Shown: positions 25,515 to 34,917, counted from the stretch's first letter. The stretch is DNA of 64,000 nucleotides from JAGXTF01 sp044224315 (GCA_044224315.1 JBGAKR010000003.1:446319-510318), one strand, 5' to 3'. A program made the numbers and translations. The notes: a model not told the origin generated them from the sequence alone.

Positions 25515-27245
25515 TTACCCAAAACTTTGAATGAATTCGGATAAACTATCGTCGGCATCCAGTCCAAGTTTCTTCTTCAGTCGGTTTTTGGCCATTTTGA
25601 TAGATTCGTAAGAAATGTTTTTCAAAGAGGCTATTTCTTTGTTATTGAGTTTGGACTTAATCAAGCCACATAATTCTATTTCACTTTTGGTAAGATTGGG
25701 GAATTGCTGCTTGAGATTATCAAAAAAACGGGCATTTACATTTTCGATATTTTCCAGCAGTACTTTATTCTTTTCATCCGGCAGGGTTAAAAGCTGAAGT
25801 TCGGTAATGTATTGTTTGAGGGCCGGAATGATATCGGCTTCCTTTTTACCCACAATAACTTTCAGTTTTTTAAGCAGCACCTGTTTCAATTTCATTTCAT
25901 GCACTGAAAGTACAGAGGTATTGGTAAGGTCTGATTGCTTTTGTTGCAGCTCTGTTTGCAGCTTTTGATTTTCAAGTATCTGGTTCTTGATTTTTAATTG
26001 TTGCAGTGAATTTTCAAGGTTGGCTATTTCAATCGCCGCATTTTGCTGGGCAATTCTCCGATTTTTAAGTGTATACAAACTTGTTACTGCACCGATGGAT
26101 AGTATGAACCCCAGGGCAATGATCCAACCATACAATCTGCGTTTCTGCGATTCGGATTGAGCCAGTTGGGTTTTTATTTCCAGTTCGGTTCTCAGATTTT
26201 TTATATTAAGTTGCATCAGTTCCGATAAACTTCTATCCAGTTGGGTAGCTTTAACAAACTCTTTATCTTCGAGCAAATTCTTAATTTTATTCTGTTGTTT
26301 CAGGCTTTCAGCTGTGTTGTTTATCCCAACATAGTATTGCAGTTTTTGCCATTCGTACAGATATTTAAGTTCCATAAAACGCGCATGATTTTTAGAATTG
26401 TCAAGGGCATTTTCAATTTGCACAAATAAGGGCGGTAAAGCTGTAAAATTATTTTCGGCTAAATAGGTTTCAACCAAGCCTTCCAATGCCTGAGATTGTC
26501 TGAAAGGGCGGACAATTTCTGTTGCCAATTTCAGGTTTTTTAAGTAATAATCCCGGGCTAAAGACAGCTTTTTTTGGAGCAAAAAACATTGTGCCAGATT
26601 ATCCTGAATGCCGATTTTGAAATTCAAATCACCTCGGATACTGTGATCGAAATAATGCAAAGCTGAATTGAAGTACACAATTGCCGAGTCGATGCGCGAA
26701 ATTTTCTGCCAATAAATACCATAATTATTCATGGCAGCGGCTCGTGTATAGGCATCATTATTTTTAAATGACTCTGCCAAAGCCTTTTTAAAATAATAAC
26801 CGCAACTGTCCCAATTGCGTTGCAGCATAAAAGCACTGCCAATGGAAGAAAGTAAAAAATATAAATGCCCATTGCGCTTTTCACCCAATCGTTGAACCCA
26901 GCCCATGGCAATTTTATTATGCTCTATTGACAGCGTATTAGAACCAACTGAATTGAGCAAACTCCCAAATTTCTCGTGCAATTCTATGGAGATTTCATTG
27001 GGTTGTTTCAATTGCTTTTCCAGTTCAAAACATTGCGAATAGATTTTTATCAATTCTGATTTAGATGCGGTAGGAACAATTTCTACTTTTTTTAATCCAT
27101 CCTTTATTGAGGCCACTATAGCTGCGTCATTGGCTTTACAATTAGTAAAACTATAAAAAATAAGCAACCCAGAGAGCAGGTAAACTTTGCCCTTTTCTGG
27201 GAAAATTATTCGATTGAAGGCGGAGCACATACAAAAAACAAGCAC
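25515..27245 (-). CDS. Membrane TPR protein with C-terminal LuxR-type HTH
   Basis: A 576-aa regulator. An N-terminal hydrophobic segment ('VYLLSGLLIFYSFTN') is a signal or anchor. Residues ~50-350 carry tetratricopeptide repeats ('AMNNYGIYWQKISRIDSAIVYFNSALHYF', 'IQDNLAQCFLLQKKLSLARDYY'). A transmembrane helix follows at ~375-395 ('GWIIALGFILSIGAVTSLYTL'), then a coiled coil (~400-440). The C-terminus 'FPNLTKSEIELCGLIKSKLNNKEIASLKNISYESIKMAKNRLKKKLGLD' is a LuxR/GerE-like helix-turn-helix. A periplasmic sensor joined through one helix to a DNA-binding domain is common in Bacteroidota. The signal and targets are unknown; adjacent candidates are the T9SS/fibre pair downstream. Confidence 0.82.
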   Translation of the reverse strand: MLVFCMCSAFNRIIFPEKGKVYLLSGLLIFYSFTNCKANDAAIVASIKDGLKKVEIVPTASKSELIKIYSQCFELEKQLKQPNEISIELHEKFGSLLNSVGSNTLSIEHNKIAMGWVQRLGEKRNGHLYFLLSSIGSAFMLQRNWDSCGYYFKKALAESFKNNDAYTRAAAMNNYGIYWQKISRIDSAIVYFNSALHYFDHSIRGDLNFKIGIQDNLAQCFLLQKKLSLARDYYLKNLKLATEIVRPFRQSQALEGLVETYLAENNFTALPPLFVQIENALDNSKNHARFMELKYLYEWQKLQYYVGINNTAESLKQQNKIKNLLEDKEFVKATQLDRSLSELMQLNIKNLRTELEIKTQLAQSESQKRRLYGWIIALGFILSIGAVTSLYTLKNRRIAQQNAAIEIANLENSLQQLKIKNQILENQKLQTELQQKQSDLTNTSVLSVHEMKLKQVLLKKLKVIVGKKEADIIPALKQYITELQLLTLPDEKNKVLLENIENVNARFFDNLKQQFPNLTKSEIELCGLIKSKLNNKEIASLKNISYESIKMAKNRLKKKLGLDADDSLSEFIQSFG

Positions 27246-27292
27246 AAATATATATGCCCAGTGTTTTTAAAAAAGCAGATAACCCATACAGT

Positions 27293-28087
27293 CTATCGCT
27301 TTTCTTCTGATGGGTTAATCAAAACCGGCACCTGACCATTGGAAATAATTAGTTTAGCATTAGAAGAGTTTTCTAAAGATTTCAGTGCCTGTATGTAATT
27401 GTATTGAAGAAGCTTAGTGCTCAACGAGCTGTCAATTATGTTTTGTGCATGTTTTATCCCTTCAGCTTCTATCATCAAACGTTCGGCTTCTCTTTTCTGT
27501 TTTGCAATCACAAACTCCATTTGCAAAGCTGCTTGTTCTGCATTCACTTTATTTTGAATGGCATCTACCATTGATTGGGGTAATAAAATATCTTTCAACA
27601 GCACCGCATCAATTACAAATCCTTTACTGCCAATATGATTGCGTAATTCTTCTGCAACAACTTTCTCCACTTTTTCACGTTCTATTGCATATAATTCTTT
27701 GGCATAATATCGTGAACTAACTTCACGGGCGGTGGCTAAAAAATTACTAAGTACAATTACATTTTCATAATTGGTTCCAAACTCCTGGTAAACTTTTTTA
27801 ACCGAATCCGGATTTACATGGTAAAGCAAGGTAATCTGTGCATTCACACTCAGTCCCTCTTTAGTAGGTAAAGGAAGTGTTTCATAAATTTCTACAGTTC
27901 GCACATTAATTGTGATGAACTTGGAAATAAAGGGATTAAAGAGGTGGGGGCCCTGGGTAATAATACCCGGGTTAAGTTTTCCAAGTTTTTGTTTTAAACC
28001 AATTTCACCTGGCCGGATAACTTTGCAGGAGAAAAGCAAAACACATGCAGCCAAAAGGCTTGCATTCACAATCTTAGAGTTTTTCAT
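27293..28087 (-). CDS. Band-7/SPFH (prohibitin-like) lipoprotein
   Basis: A 264-aa SPFH-domain protein. A short N-terminal segment ends in the lipobox 'LLFSC' (Cys ~21), then 'IRPGEIGLKQKLGKLNPGIITQGPHLFNPFISKFITINVRTVEIYE' and 'SVNAQITLLYHVNPDSVKKVYQEFGTNYENVIVLSNFLATAREV' give the band-7 fold. The following coiled coil 'ALQMEFVIAKQKREAERLMIEAEGIKHAQNII' is typical of prohibitin/flotillin-type oligomers that scaffold membranes or proteases. Lipid anchoring instead of a helix is a twist. The start at 28087 is chosen over the longer frame for the lipobox. It is transcribed divergently from the hydrolase at 28223. Confidence 0.88.
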   Translation of the reverse strand: MKNSKIVNASLLAACVLLFSCKVIRPGEIGLKQKLGKLNPGIITQGPHLFNPFISKFITINVRTVEIYETLPLPTKEGLSVNAQITLLYHVNPDSVKKVYQEFGTNYENVIVLSNFLATAREVSSRYYAKELYAIEREKVEKVVAEELRNHIGSKGFVIDAVLLKDILLPQSMVDAIQNKVNAEQAALQMEFVIAKQKREAERLMIEAEGIKHAQNIIDSSLSTKLLQYNYIQALKSLENSSNAKLIISNGQVPVLINPSEEKR

Positions 28088-28222
28088 TGCATTTTCATTT
28101 GTACGAATATTTAAACTACAAAATCTATACCTAAAAAATCTGCATAACACTGTCAAAATCTGCAATAGAATCCGACTTTATAATCCTTGAAATCGCATCC
28201 TTAAAATAGGTAATATTGCAAT

Positions 28223-29650
28223 GTGAAAACCCGATTTCTGTTATTGCTGGCTTTACTCCCCCACTTTGTCTTTTCGCAATCTCAAAAATGGAAAGGGGGC
28301 TGGACCACCGTTATCTATGTTGAATCTGTACCCATAGATGTGCGATTTAATATTCAGGATAAACATAGCGGCTATGTAACGCGTTTGGATGTTCCCCAGC
28401 AAGGCCTTAAAAATTTTGCTACAAACTCTACCAGTATAGAGCACAACCAAATCACCATAGAAATGGAAGATTTAAAGGCCGTGTTTAAAGGCAAACGAAC
28501 CGACTCGAGCCATATACAGGGAATATTTACCCAAAACGGTAAAAATCACAACCTGGTTTTGACCAGAACCTGGGGCATATGGCCGGTACCTAAACCCCAA
28601 ACACCCTTGCCACCCTTCAATTACTTTACCCGGGATTTTAAAATTCCTTCCTACGATTTCAGATTTAAAATTGCAGGTACAATTTCGGCGCCGGATAGTG
28701 TACACCCACACCCGGCCATTATTTTAATTTCTGGGAGTGGTGCTCAGGACAGGGATGGAAGTATTGGCAACCACCATCCATTTGCCTTGCTTGCCGATGA
28801 ATTTACCAAAATGGGATATACCGTAATGCGGTGCGACGACCGTGGTGCGGGCAAAACCACAGGGAGTCCGGCTTCTTTGCGCAATACTACCACCGCCGAT
28901 TTTGCAGGTGATGTAAGTTCTTTTGTTGATTATTTAAAACAATTCCCTTTTGTAGATTCAAACCAAATTGGATTATTAGGCCATAGCGAAGGCGGTGCTA
29001 TTGCGCCAATGGTGGCGGCACAACGAAAGGATATTGCTTTTTTACTTTTACTTGCTGCCCCGGGTATCTCGGGAAAAGAATTAAATATTTTTCAAAATGA
29101 AATTGTATTAAAATCTTCAGGCATGAAAAAAAGGCAACGAATTTCGTATATGAAATTGCATAGCCATTTGATGGATGCCGTTGATGCAAGCCGAGATACA
29201 AATGATTTTAAACCCAGATTTGATTCTGTAATAAGGGACTGGAAACAAAAAGAAGCGACCTATATTTTGCGTAAAAAAGTAGCTGGAAATGATAAAAATA
29301 TAGCTGCCATTTATAAAAGATATGAGGGCTTTTTTATTCCATGGTGGAAGTACTTTTTGGCCCTGAATCCCGCAGAAAACCTGAAAAATGTGCATTGTCC
29401 GGTACTTGCCATAAATGGAAGTAAAGACAATCAGGTAGAATCTAAAACCAATTTACCTATTATTAAAAATAGTTTGGAAAAAGCTGGCAATAAAAACTAT
29501 ACAATTACTGAAATAAATGGATTGAACCACCTGTTTCAACACTGCAAAACCTGCAATCTGCCTGAGTATTTTATATTGGATGAAACCTTTAATACCGAAG
29601 CATTGCAAGTAATAAAAGATTGGTTACAAAAAAATGTACCGGTTCGTTAA
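28223..29650 (+). CDS. Secreted alpha/beta hydrolase
   Basis: A 475-aa protein with a signal peptide ('LLLLALLPHFVFSQ'), a ~120-residue N-terminal beta domain, then an alpha/beta-hydrolase domain. Catalytic elements are visible: oxyanion region 'ILISGSGAQDRDGS', nucleophile elbow 'GLLGHSEGGAIAPM', acid region 'VLAINGSKDNQV' and 'EINGLNHLFQ' for His. It most resembles the secreted esterase/peptidase-like hydrolases often annotated as 'alpha/beta fold hydrolase' in Bacteroidota. The substrate is unknown. It starts with GTG at 28223 inside the string ATGTGA, where an ATG in another frame is stopped at once. Confidence 0.88.
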   Translation: MKTRFLLLLALLPHFVFSQSQKWKGGWTTVIYVESVPIDVRFNIQDKHSGYVTRLDVPQQGLKNFATNSTSIEHNQITIEMEDLKAVFKGKRTDSSHIQGIFTQNGKNHNLVLTRTWGIWPVPKPQTPLPPFNYFTRDFKIPSYDFRFKIAGTISAPDSVHPHPAIILISGSGAQDRDGSIGNHHPFALLADEFTKMGYTVMRCDDRGAGKTTGSPASLRNTTTADFAGDVSSFVDYLKQFPFVDSNQIGLLGHSEGGAIAPMVAAQRKDIAFLLLLAAPGISGKELNIFQNEIVLKSSGMKKRQRISYMKLHSHLMDAVDASRDTNDFKPRFDSVIRDWKQKEATYILRKKVAGNDKNIAAIYKRYEGFFIPWWKYFLALNPAENLKNVHCPVLAINGSKDNQVESKTNLPIIKNSLEKAGNKNYTITEINGLNHLFQHCKTCNLPEYFILDETFNTEALQVIKDWLQKNVPVR

Positions 29651-29696
29651 TGATTAAGGTTTAATGGACAGCCGGGGATTAATTCAGCTTTGATCC

Positions 29697-30008
29697 TGCA
29701 GTTACATTGTACATTGTACATTTTGCATTCAATTGTTTCATCCCTACAGGATTTAATCTTTTGGGGTAATATCTTTTACCTATATATCGTCCCTACAGGA
29801 CTATACTTTTTTTACAATAATGCAAAGTCTGCGAAGCTTTGAGTTTAGAGGATAATAATCAGTAGAAGTGGCTATCTTATCCTTATTTACATCCTTTATT
29901 TATTGCAGTTAAAATCGCTTTTACATTTTGCACCATGCACTTTGCACCACTCATTAAAAATGAGGTGGATTGTACTCCCCGCTCCCTGCTCCCTGCTCCC
30001 TGCTCCCT
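29697..30008. repeat. Repeat-filled spacer with a 49-bp-spaced palindrome pair
   Basis: The 359-bp spacer after the hydrolase holds TACATTGTACATTGTACATT, then a pair of small palindromes (CATCCCTACAGGAT at 29739 and CGTCCCTACAGGAC at 29788, starts 49 bp apart), then TTTGCACCATGCACTTTGCACC and a run of GCTCCCT units reaching the pdxA stop. No gene is supported. The palindrome pair recurs twice at 58.0-58.3 kb with the same spacing. Confidence 0.8.
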
Positions 30009-30009
30009 A

Positions 30010-31080
30010 TCAGAAGTCTATGCGGAATTTTTCTCTTCTCAGTTCGCTGAACGGAAGTGGATTGGCGTAGTCTTCGGCGTGCTGCTTGCGGGTTTGAACT
30101 ATATGTATGGCTTCATATATAGCATTGCGGAAAGATAGGGTTTCTGCGGTTCCTTTACCAGCAAGTGTATAGGCTGTGCCATGATCGGGCGAAGTGCGTA
30201 CAATGGGCAAGCCAGCGGTGTAGTTTACGCCATCAAAAAATGCAAAAGTTTTAAAGGGGATTAAGCCTTGGTCGTGATACATAGCCAGGACTGCATCGAA
30301 TTGCCTGAATTGCCCGCTTCCAAAAAAGCTATCGGCGGGGTAAGGGCCATAAACCAGTTTATCTTCTTTGAAAACCGAAGCAATGGCAGGTTTTATAATT
30401 TCTTTTTCTTCGCTGCCCAGCAAGCCACTGTCTCCGGCATGCGGATTGAGTCCTAAAACGGCAATGCGGGGTTTGGTTACTCCAAAATCCTGATACAGGG
30501 AGGCATGCAGGGTTAACAGTTTTTTGCGCACCACCTCCGTAGTGAGTTTTTTACCCAGCTCGGTAACAGGTACATGCTCAGTTGCCAGGGCTACTTTCAG
30601 TTCTTCACATACCAGCAACATGGCATAGTCTTCCACTCCAAAAAACTCTGCTATATAACCGGTATGGCCTGTAAAACCGGGTTTATTTTCAGCTACAGTA
30701 TGCTTATCCAATGGGGCAGTAACGAGTGCATCTATATCGCCTTTTTTGGCATCTTCCAGGGCTTTATCCAAAGCCTTCAGGGCTTCTAAGCCGGCCTGGG
30801 CAGAAGCAACACCTGCTGCAACCTCCATTGGCTGATCGGTGCATGGCACCAGATTCACCTTGCCTGCTTTGGCTTCAGATGCATTGCGTATTTGGTTATA
30901 CACAGGCTCCTGCATATCCAGCACCCTCTTATAATAAGCAAAAGCTTTATTGGAAGCATAAATTACCGGAATGCAATACTTCAGAATATTGGCATCGGCA
31001 AAAGTGCGTATAATCAGCTCCAGTCCTATTCCGTTGGTATCTCCCTGGGTTATTCCTACCCTAACCATTTTTTTATCCAT
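30010..31080 (-). CDS. pdxA: 4-hydroxythreonine-4-phosphate dehydrogenase
   Basis: A 356-aa PdxA, which oxidises 4-phosphohydroxy-L-threonine with NAD in the DXP-dependent route to pyridoxal phosphate. Family marks are 'GITQGDTNGIGLELIIRTF', 'DALVTAPLDKHTVAENKPGFTGHTGYIAEFF' (metal His), 'GLNPHAGDSGLLGSEEKEII', 'PADSFFGSGQFRQFDAVLAMYHDQGLIPFKTFAF' and 'RTSPDHGTAYTLAGKG'. The length is slightly above E. coli PdxA. It overlaps the stop of pepA by 8 bp, so the two are translationally coupled. The stop lies at the edge of a CTCCCTG repeat run, so the last residues could vary between strains. Confidence 0.96.
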   Translation of the reverse strand: MDKKMVRVGITQGDTNGIGLELIIRTFADANILKYCIPVIYASNKAFAYYKRVLDMQEPVYNQIRNASEAKAGKVNLVPCTDQPMEVAAGVASAQAGLEALKALDKALEDAKKGDIDALVTAPLDKHTVAENKPGFTGHTGYIAEFFGVEDYAMLLVCEELKVALATEHVPVTELGKKLTTEVVRKKLLTLHASLYQDFGVTKPRIAVLGLNPHAGDSGLLGSEEKEIIKPAIASVFKEDKLVYGPYPADSFFGSGQFRQFDAVLAMYHDQGLIPFKTFAFFDGVNYTAGLPIVRTSPDHGTAYTLAGKGTAETLSFRNAIYEAIHIVQTRKQHAEDYANPLPFSELRREKFRIDF

Positions 31081-32461
31081 TGGCTCTGTTTTTCAAAAAT
31101 TCAGTTATCAATCTTACACCTACACCTGTGCCGCCTTTGCCTCGGTAAGAATCGGGTGCGGTATTAAATGCAGTGCCTGCAATATCGAAATGCAACCAGG
31201 GGTAATTGGTAAAGTGTTTTAAAAACATGGCGGCATTTTGTGCTCCCCCTTCAGATTTTCCGAGGTTTTTAAGATCGCTGATATCCCCTTTCATTTCATC
31301 GGCATATTCATCCCACAATGGCAATTCAGCCACGCGTTCGTACACCCTTTCACCGGCATATTTTACTGCATTTTTTACATTCTCTCCGGCTGTTCCCATC
31401 AATGCGCTGCCGTAGCTGCCTAATGCACGCATAGCGGCCCCTGTGAGGGTGGCAAAATCCATCACCAGTTCGGGATCGTATTTCTGCGCAAAAGCAAGGG
31501 CATCGCACAAAATCAGCCGGCCTTCGGCATCGGTATTGAGCACTTCTACCGTAGTTCCATCAAAGGTGGTAATAATATCTCCCGGACAAATGGCGTTTTC
31601 ACCCGGGCGATTGTCGGTAGCAGGTACCAAAGCAATCAGCCAAAGGGGCAATTTCAACTTGGCTGCGGCATACATAATGCCACCCACTGCAGCACTGCCT
31701 GCCATATCACATTTCATCTGATCCATGCTGTTGGGCGTGGGTTTTAAACTCAGTCCACCGGTATCAAACACTACCCCTTTTCCTACCAGCACTATAGGTT
31801 TGGCATTTTTTGCACCGGCTGGTTTGTATTCCATAATGGAAAATGTTGGTGGATCCTGGCTGCCTTTGTTCACAGCAAGTAGTCCACCCATTTTTTGACT
31901 TTCAATCTGGGCTTCATTCCATACCTCCACCGTAAATCCAGCTTCTTGCCCCATTTCTACAAAGGCATCGGCCAGGTTTTGGGCATTCAGTTGGTTTGAG
32001 GGTTCATTTACCAAATCGCGCGATTTGTAAACGGCTGAAACAATGGCCTTTAATTCGTCCATCCCTTCAGCCCCTTCACCTGTGATTCCCACATGCGCCA
32101 GCGTATTGGCTTTGGTTTGACGGTCTTTGAGGTATTTATCAAATTTATAATTGCCCAGTAAAATTCCTTCAGCAAGTGCCAATGCGTATTCGGCACGGTT
32201 ATCGGTATTGATGATTTGGGCCTCGGTTTGTTTATCCGCATTCAGGGCTTTAGCCAAATTGTTACCAGCCTTTCGCAGGCGTTCTGTTTCGGCATGGCCA
32301 TTGCCTTTTACCCGTTCCAGGTAATAGGAACCCTCAGCTCCAATAAAAGTGTAGGATGTGATATCCTCATTCCAGCGTTGAATAAAAAAGTCGGTAACCT
32401 GCGCTGGAATTGCGGCATTGCGGATTGAATCTTTATTTTCTGAAAGTATGATGGTTGACAT
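31073..32461 (-). CDS. pepA: Leucyl aminopeptidase (M17)
   Basis: A 462-aa M17 cytosolic aminopeptidase that removes N-terminal residues from peptides using two metal ions. The catalytic C-domain has 'VLVGKGVVFDTGGLSLKP', 'MKCDMAGSAAVGG', 'ATDNRPGENAICPGDIITTFDGTTVEVLNTDAEGRLILCDAL' (the diagnostic NTDAEGRL) and 'DFATLTGAAMRALG'. The N-domain is shorter and less conserved, as usual. The C-terminal 'WLHFDIAGTAFNTA' is intact. It lies upstream of and overlaps pdxA, so the two share a message. There is no obvious functional link, though both are housekeeping genes. Confidence 0.95.
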   Translation of the reverse strand: MSTIILSENKDSIRNAAIPAQVTDFFIQRWNEDITSYTFIGAEGSYYLERVKGNGHAETERLRKAGNNLAKALNADKQTEAQIINTDNRAEYALALAEGILLGNYKFDKYLKDRQTKANTLAHVGITGEGAEGMDELKAIVSAVYKSRDLVNEPSNQLNAQNLADAFVEMGQEAGFTVEVWNEAQIESQKMGGLLAVNKGSQDPPTFSIMEYKPAGAKNAKPIVLVGKGVVFDTGGLSLKPTPNSMDQMKCDMAGSAAVGGIMYAAAKLKLPLWLIALVPATDNRPGENAICPGDIITTFDGTTVEVLNTDAEGRLILCDALAFAQKYDPELVMDFATLTGAAMRALGSYGSALMGTAGENVKNAVKYAGERVYERVAELPLWDEYADEMKGDISDLKNLGKSEGGAQNAAMFLKHFTNYPWLHFDIAGTAFNTAPDSYRGKGGTGVGVRLITEFLKNRANG

Positions 32462-32726
32462 AGAATGCTAAGGCACGCGAAATAACAGGATTGCGGTCAA
32501 TGTTTTTAAACATAATCTAAATTTGGATACAATAAAATTGTGTTGGTAGGGTTCATTTCTACTGCTATACTCAAAGCCTGTATATTTATAGTTGTAAAAT
32601 TTTAATTGCGTTTTCATGGATGACCATCCTTGCCTCACTTTCTGGGTTATGTATAAAAGTCTCAAATCCGGAATTGGTTTAAAATGGCAATTCACAAACA
32701 AAAACCCATCCGAGCCATTGCCGTAA

Positions 32727-32757
32727 AAAAGGCCATCCGTTGCCAGACAGCCTTTTT
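32727..32757 (-). terminator. Terminator of the 137-aa protein gene
   Basis: On the minus strand, AAAAAGGC ... GCCTTTTT with an inner short stem and a T-run begins 22 bp after the stop at 32779. Confidence 0.75.
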
Positions 32758-32778
32758 CGATTCAAGTATGTATATTTT

Positions 32779-33192
32779 TTAATAGGCACCCAGCAAGGTG
32801 TGCAGTTTTTCAATGGCTTTGTTGTTGGGCTCACCCATAAAACGGGCTACTTCATCGGCACTGTCCAGGGCAAAGCTGCGCATATGCTCGGGCATATCGG
32901 CGCGGTGCTTATTTACAAAGTAGGTAAATTCATTTACACAGTATTCCCAATCGGTTTCATTCAGGTTCAACCAATCGAACAGGGCATCTACCTTATTCGG
33001 CACATATCCTTCAAATCCAGCCAGGTCTCCGCTGTTGTGCATCCAAATGCGGCTCACGCATTTTTTCAGCAATTCCATTCCATCGGTATCCACAGGCCCT
33101 GCGGCAGAGGCAATTCCGTAATAGAGATAGCCCAGCCGGGTGTAAAATTCCTGCCAGGTAATGGTATCATTTTGGGTTATAGTGTCAGTCAT
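32779..33192 (-). CDS. Hypothetical cytosolic protein
   Basis: A 137-aa protein I do not recognise with certainty. It has no signal peptide or membrane segment, is strongly acidic and is predicted helical throughout ('TWQEFYTRLGYLYYGIASAAG', 'MELLKKCVSRIW', 'KVDALFDWLNLNETDWEYCVNEFTYFVNKH'). The helix-only pattern with repeated Trp/Phe positions loosely recalls TerB-like folds, but this is a guess. It is a single gene with its own terminator, divergent from the cold-shock gene. The coding potential is convincing: it has normal codon use, a full-length frame and a clean terminator. Confidence 0.7.
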   Translation of the reverse strand: MTDTITQNDTITWQEFYTRLGYLYYGIASAAGPVDTDGMELLKKCVSRIWMHNSGDLAGFEGYVPNKVDALFDWLNLNETDWEYCVNEFTYFVNKHRADMPEHMRSFALDSADEVARFMGEPNNKAIEKLHTLLGAY

Positions 33193-33380
33193 AGAAGCAA
33201 AATTAGGCAGCTAAAACCAAAGAACGATTCCAAATAACTAACGTTTGTTAGTTTCTTAAAGTATAGTCTATAATCAACCTGGGTATAAAAACGCCCTACC
33301 TTTGGGTTGCCAGAAGCGAAAATTAATGTTGAGAAATGCCGGCAATTGAAAGTATTTTTAGGAAGTGCGCAGAATACGTC

Positions 33381-33388
33381 TATCTTTG
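33381..33388 (+). promoter_or_regulatory. Predicted -7 box TATCTTTG for the cold-shock gene
   Basis: This fits TAnnTTTG, with TTTTTA about 20 bases upstream. The leader to the ATG is about 20 bases, shorter than the long cold-shock leaders of enterobacteria. Confidence 0.55.
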
Positions 33389-33408
33389 CAGCTCAATATT
33401 AATTAAAA

Positions 33409-33600
33409 ATGAACACAGGAATTGTAAAGTTCTTTAATGACTCCAAAGGATTTGGATTTATCAAAGACGATCAGTCAAACACAGAGTATTTTGTGCACGT
33501 TACCGGCCTTATCGATGAGGTTCGTGAAAACGACGAGGTAACTTTTGAACTGAAAGAAGGAAAAAAAGGATTAAACGCGGTGAACGTTAAGCGCGCATAA
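33409..33600 (+). CDS. Cold-shock domain protein (CspA family)
   Basis: A 63-aa single cold-shock domain. RNP1 'KGFGFI' and RNP2-like 'YFVHVT' are present in 'GIVKFFNDSKGFGFIKDDQSNTEYFVHVTGL', ending 'VTFELKEGKKGLNAVNVKRA'. It would bind single-stranded RNA and DNA as an RNA chaperone. The His/Phe aromatic surface is kept. It is monocistronic between its own promoter box and a strong terminator. Confidence 0.95.
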   Translation: MNTGIVKFFNDSKGFGFIKDDQSNTEYFVHVTGLIDEVRENDEVTFELKEGKKGLNAVNVKRA

Positions 33601-33623
33601 GTTTAAAACCATTTAACACTTTG

Positions 33624-33652
33624 AAAGCCCCTGCTAGCAGGGGCTTTTTTTA
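33624..33652. terminator. Terminator after the cold-shock gene
   Basis: A perfect AAGCCCCTGC / GCAGGGGCTT hairpin is followed by seven T. It overlaps the stop of the convergent gene and has a short A-run on the other side. Confidence 0.92.
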
Positions 33653-34261
33653 TTTCTTACTTCTATAAAACTGCAGCAAGGTAAACCCAAAAATTATCTT
33701 CATATCTGTAAAGCGCGACATTTTGTAGGTTTTGAAAGGCCCCATATCAGAGCTGAACTGTAAAAAATAGTTGAGGCTTTTGATTCGATAACTTACCCCT
33801 GCCCGGTATCCCAGATTGTAAACTGAATAAATCTGGGTATTTTTATCAAAGCTAAGCTTACGACTGGCCTGCGGTTCGGCGGTGTTTTCGTGCCCGGTAA
33901 TGGTGCGTTTAGGTTCTAAACCTATTAAAAAAGCAAACTTACTTTTGGGCGATAAAAACTCAATTTGCAACGGCACACTCAAATAATTCATGGTAAGAAA
34001 AACCACAGTGGGACTGTCGTTTCCTGTAAACCGGTAATTCACTCCATTGGTCTGAAAACCGATATTCCAGGCCAGATAATCACTGCGTTTGTAACGGTAA
34101 TTCAACCCTACCCAATAATTGTGACTAAAGTTGGTTTTGCCATTGTATCCTTTGCTGTAGGGCTTAATTATATTTATGCCAAAACGGGCGTCTACGGAAT
34201 GAGTTTGCGCGGTTGCATTATAAAAAATAAATAGAACCATTAAAATGCCTGCATACCTCAT
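33650..34261 (-). CDS. Outer-membrane beta-barrel protein
   Basis: A 203-aa secreted protein. The signal peptide is 'YAGILMVLFIFYNATAQ'. The rest alternates amphipathic strands ('YWVGLNYRYKRSDYLAWNIGFQTNGVNYRF', 'FLTMNYLSVPLQIEFLSPKSKFAFLIGL', 'LGYRAGVSYRI'), fitting an eight-stranded PorT-like barrel (outer membrane protein beta-barrel family) common in Bacteroidota. It carries no enzyme motif. The start at 34261 is chosen because the signal peptide begins there. Its stop overlaps the terminator of the convergent cold-shock gene. Confidence 0.75.
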   Translation of the reverse strand: MRYAGILMVLFIFYNATAQTHSVDARFGINIIKPYSKGYNGKTNFSHNYWVGLNYRYKRSDYLAWNIGFQTNGVNYRFTGNDSPTVVFLTMNYLSVPLQIEFLSPKSKFAFLIGLEPKRTITGHENTAEPQASRKLSFDKNTQIYSVYNLGYRAGVSYRIKSLNYFLQFSSDMGPFKTYKMSRFTDMKIIFGFTLLQFYRSKK

Positions 34262-34354
34262 TAGATTATATTTAAAACAAACAGATGCCAAAATTTATTT
34301 ACGAAGTTAAATAAAAAAAATCAATCCCTTAATAACTTGGGAAATTGGATAGAA

Positions 34355-34762
34355 TTAGCCACCCCTGATATGGATTGGAAAAAGATGCCAGCTTGATGCG
34401 GGTTTTCCATTTCTGGTTTCAGGTATCCAATAAACTTCTTTCAATAATTTTATAATTTGATTTACGAATTCCGGATTATTTTTGTCGTTTTCAATTACAG
34501 TAATATTATTCATTTGACCGCTTGAATCAATTGAAAAGCGAATCAAAATGGTATAATCATTCAAATCTTCGGGCAACACCAATCTACGATTTAATAACAG
34601 CGAGACGGCGTTCCTAAAATCAAAATTCAAATCAATGGTATCTGCTGGTTTTAATTTAAATTCCTTTACCTTAGCCTTGCTATTGTGTGCGCTATCTGCG
34701 GATTGCGCAGAAGCAGCTATAACACAACCACACAGAAAAAACAGATAAAGAGCCAATTTCAT
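34355..34762 (-). CDS. Periplasmic TonB C-terminal-like domain protein
   Basis: A 135-aa secreted protein: signal peptide 'LALYLFFLCGCVIAASAQ', a ~45-residue linker, then a TonB C-terminal-like fold ('YTILIRFSIDSSGQMNNITVIEND', 'FVNQIIKLLKEVYWIPETRNGKPASSWHLFPIHI'). True TonB proteins have an uncleaved N-terminal helix and Pro-rich spacer; this one has a signal peptide and no spacer, so it is unlikely to transduce energy itself and may be a stand-alone partner or decoy of that system. It lies 93 bp upstream of, and on the same strand as, the barrel gene. Confidence 0.75.
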   Translation of the reverse strand: MKLALYLFFLCGCVIAASAQSADSAHNSKAKVKEFKLKPADTIDLNFDFRNAVSLLLNRRLVLPEDLNDYTILIRFSIDSSGQMNNITVIENDKNNPEFVNQIIKLLKEVYWIPETRNGKPASSWHLFPIHIRGG

Positions 34763-34900
34763 ACTTAGTGCTACATTAATGTTTAACACCAGAACTGATG
34801 TTGCGTTATCATTTTGGGGTCATTTATTTACAAAAATAATGAATAGAAACTGGTTCCACATGCGTTAAAAACTTTACTGCTAAATTCAAAGGCACTCCCC

Positions 34901-34908
34901 TATTTTTG
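34901..34908 (+). promoter_or_regulatory. Predicted -7 box TATTTTTG for the duplicated ddl
   Basis: A full TAnnTTTG match nine bases before the ATG at 34918, implying a leader of only a few bases. Confidence 0.5.
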
Positions 34909-34917
34909 CCCTACTTT

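Noticed and set aside
29935..30138. 67-aa plus-strand open frame antisense to the pdxA end
   Set aside because: Made of the CTCCCTG repeat and pdxA antisense sequence.
32468..32701. 77-aa minus-strand open frame next to pepA
   Set aside because: No family features, unusual composition, no promoter or overlap with neighbours; likely chance.
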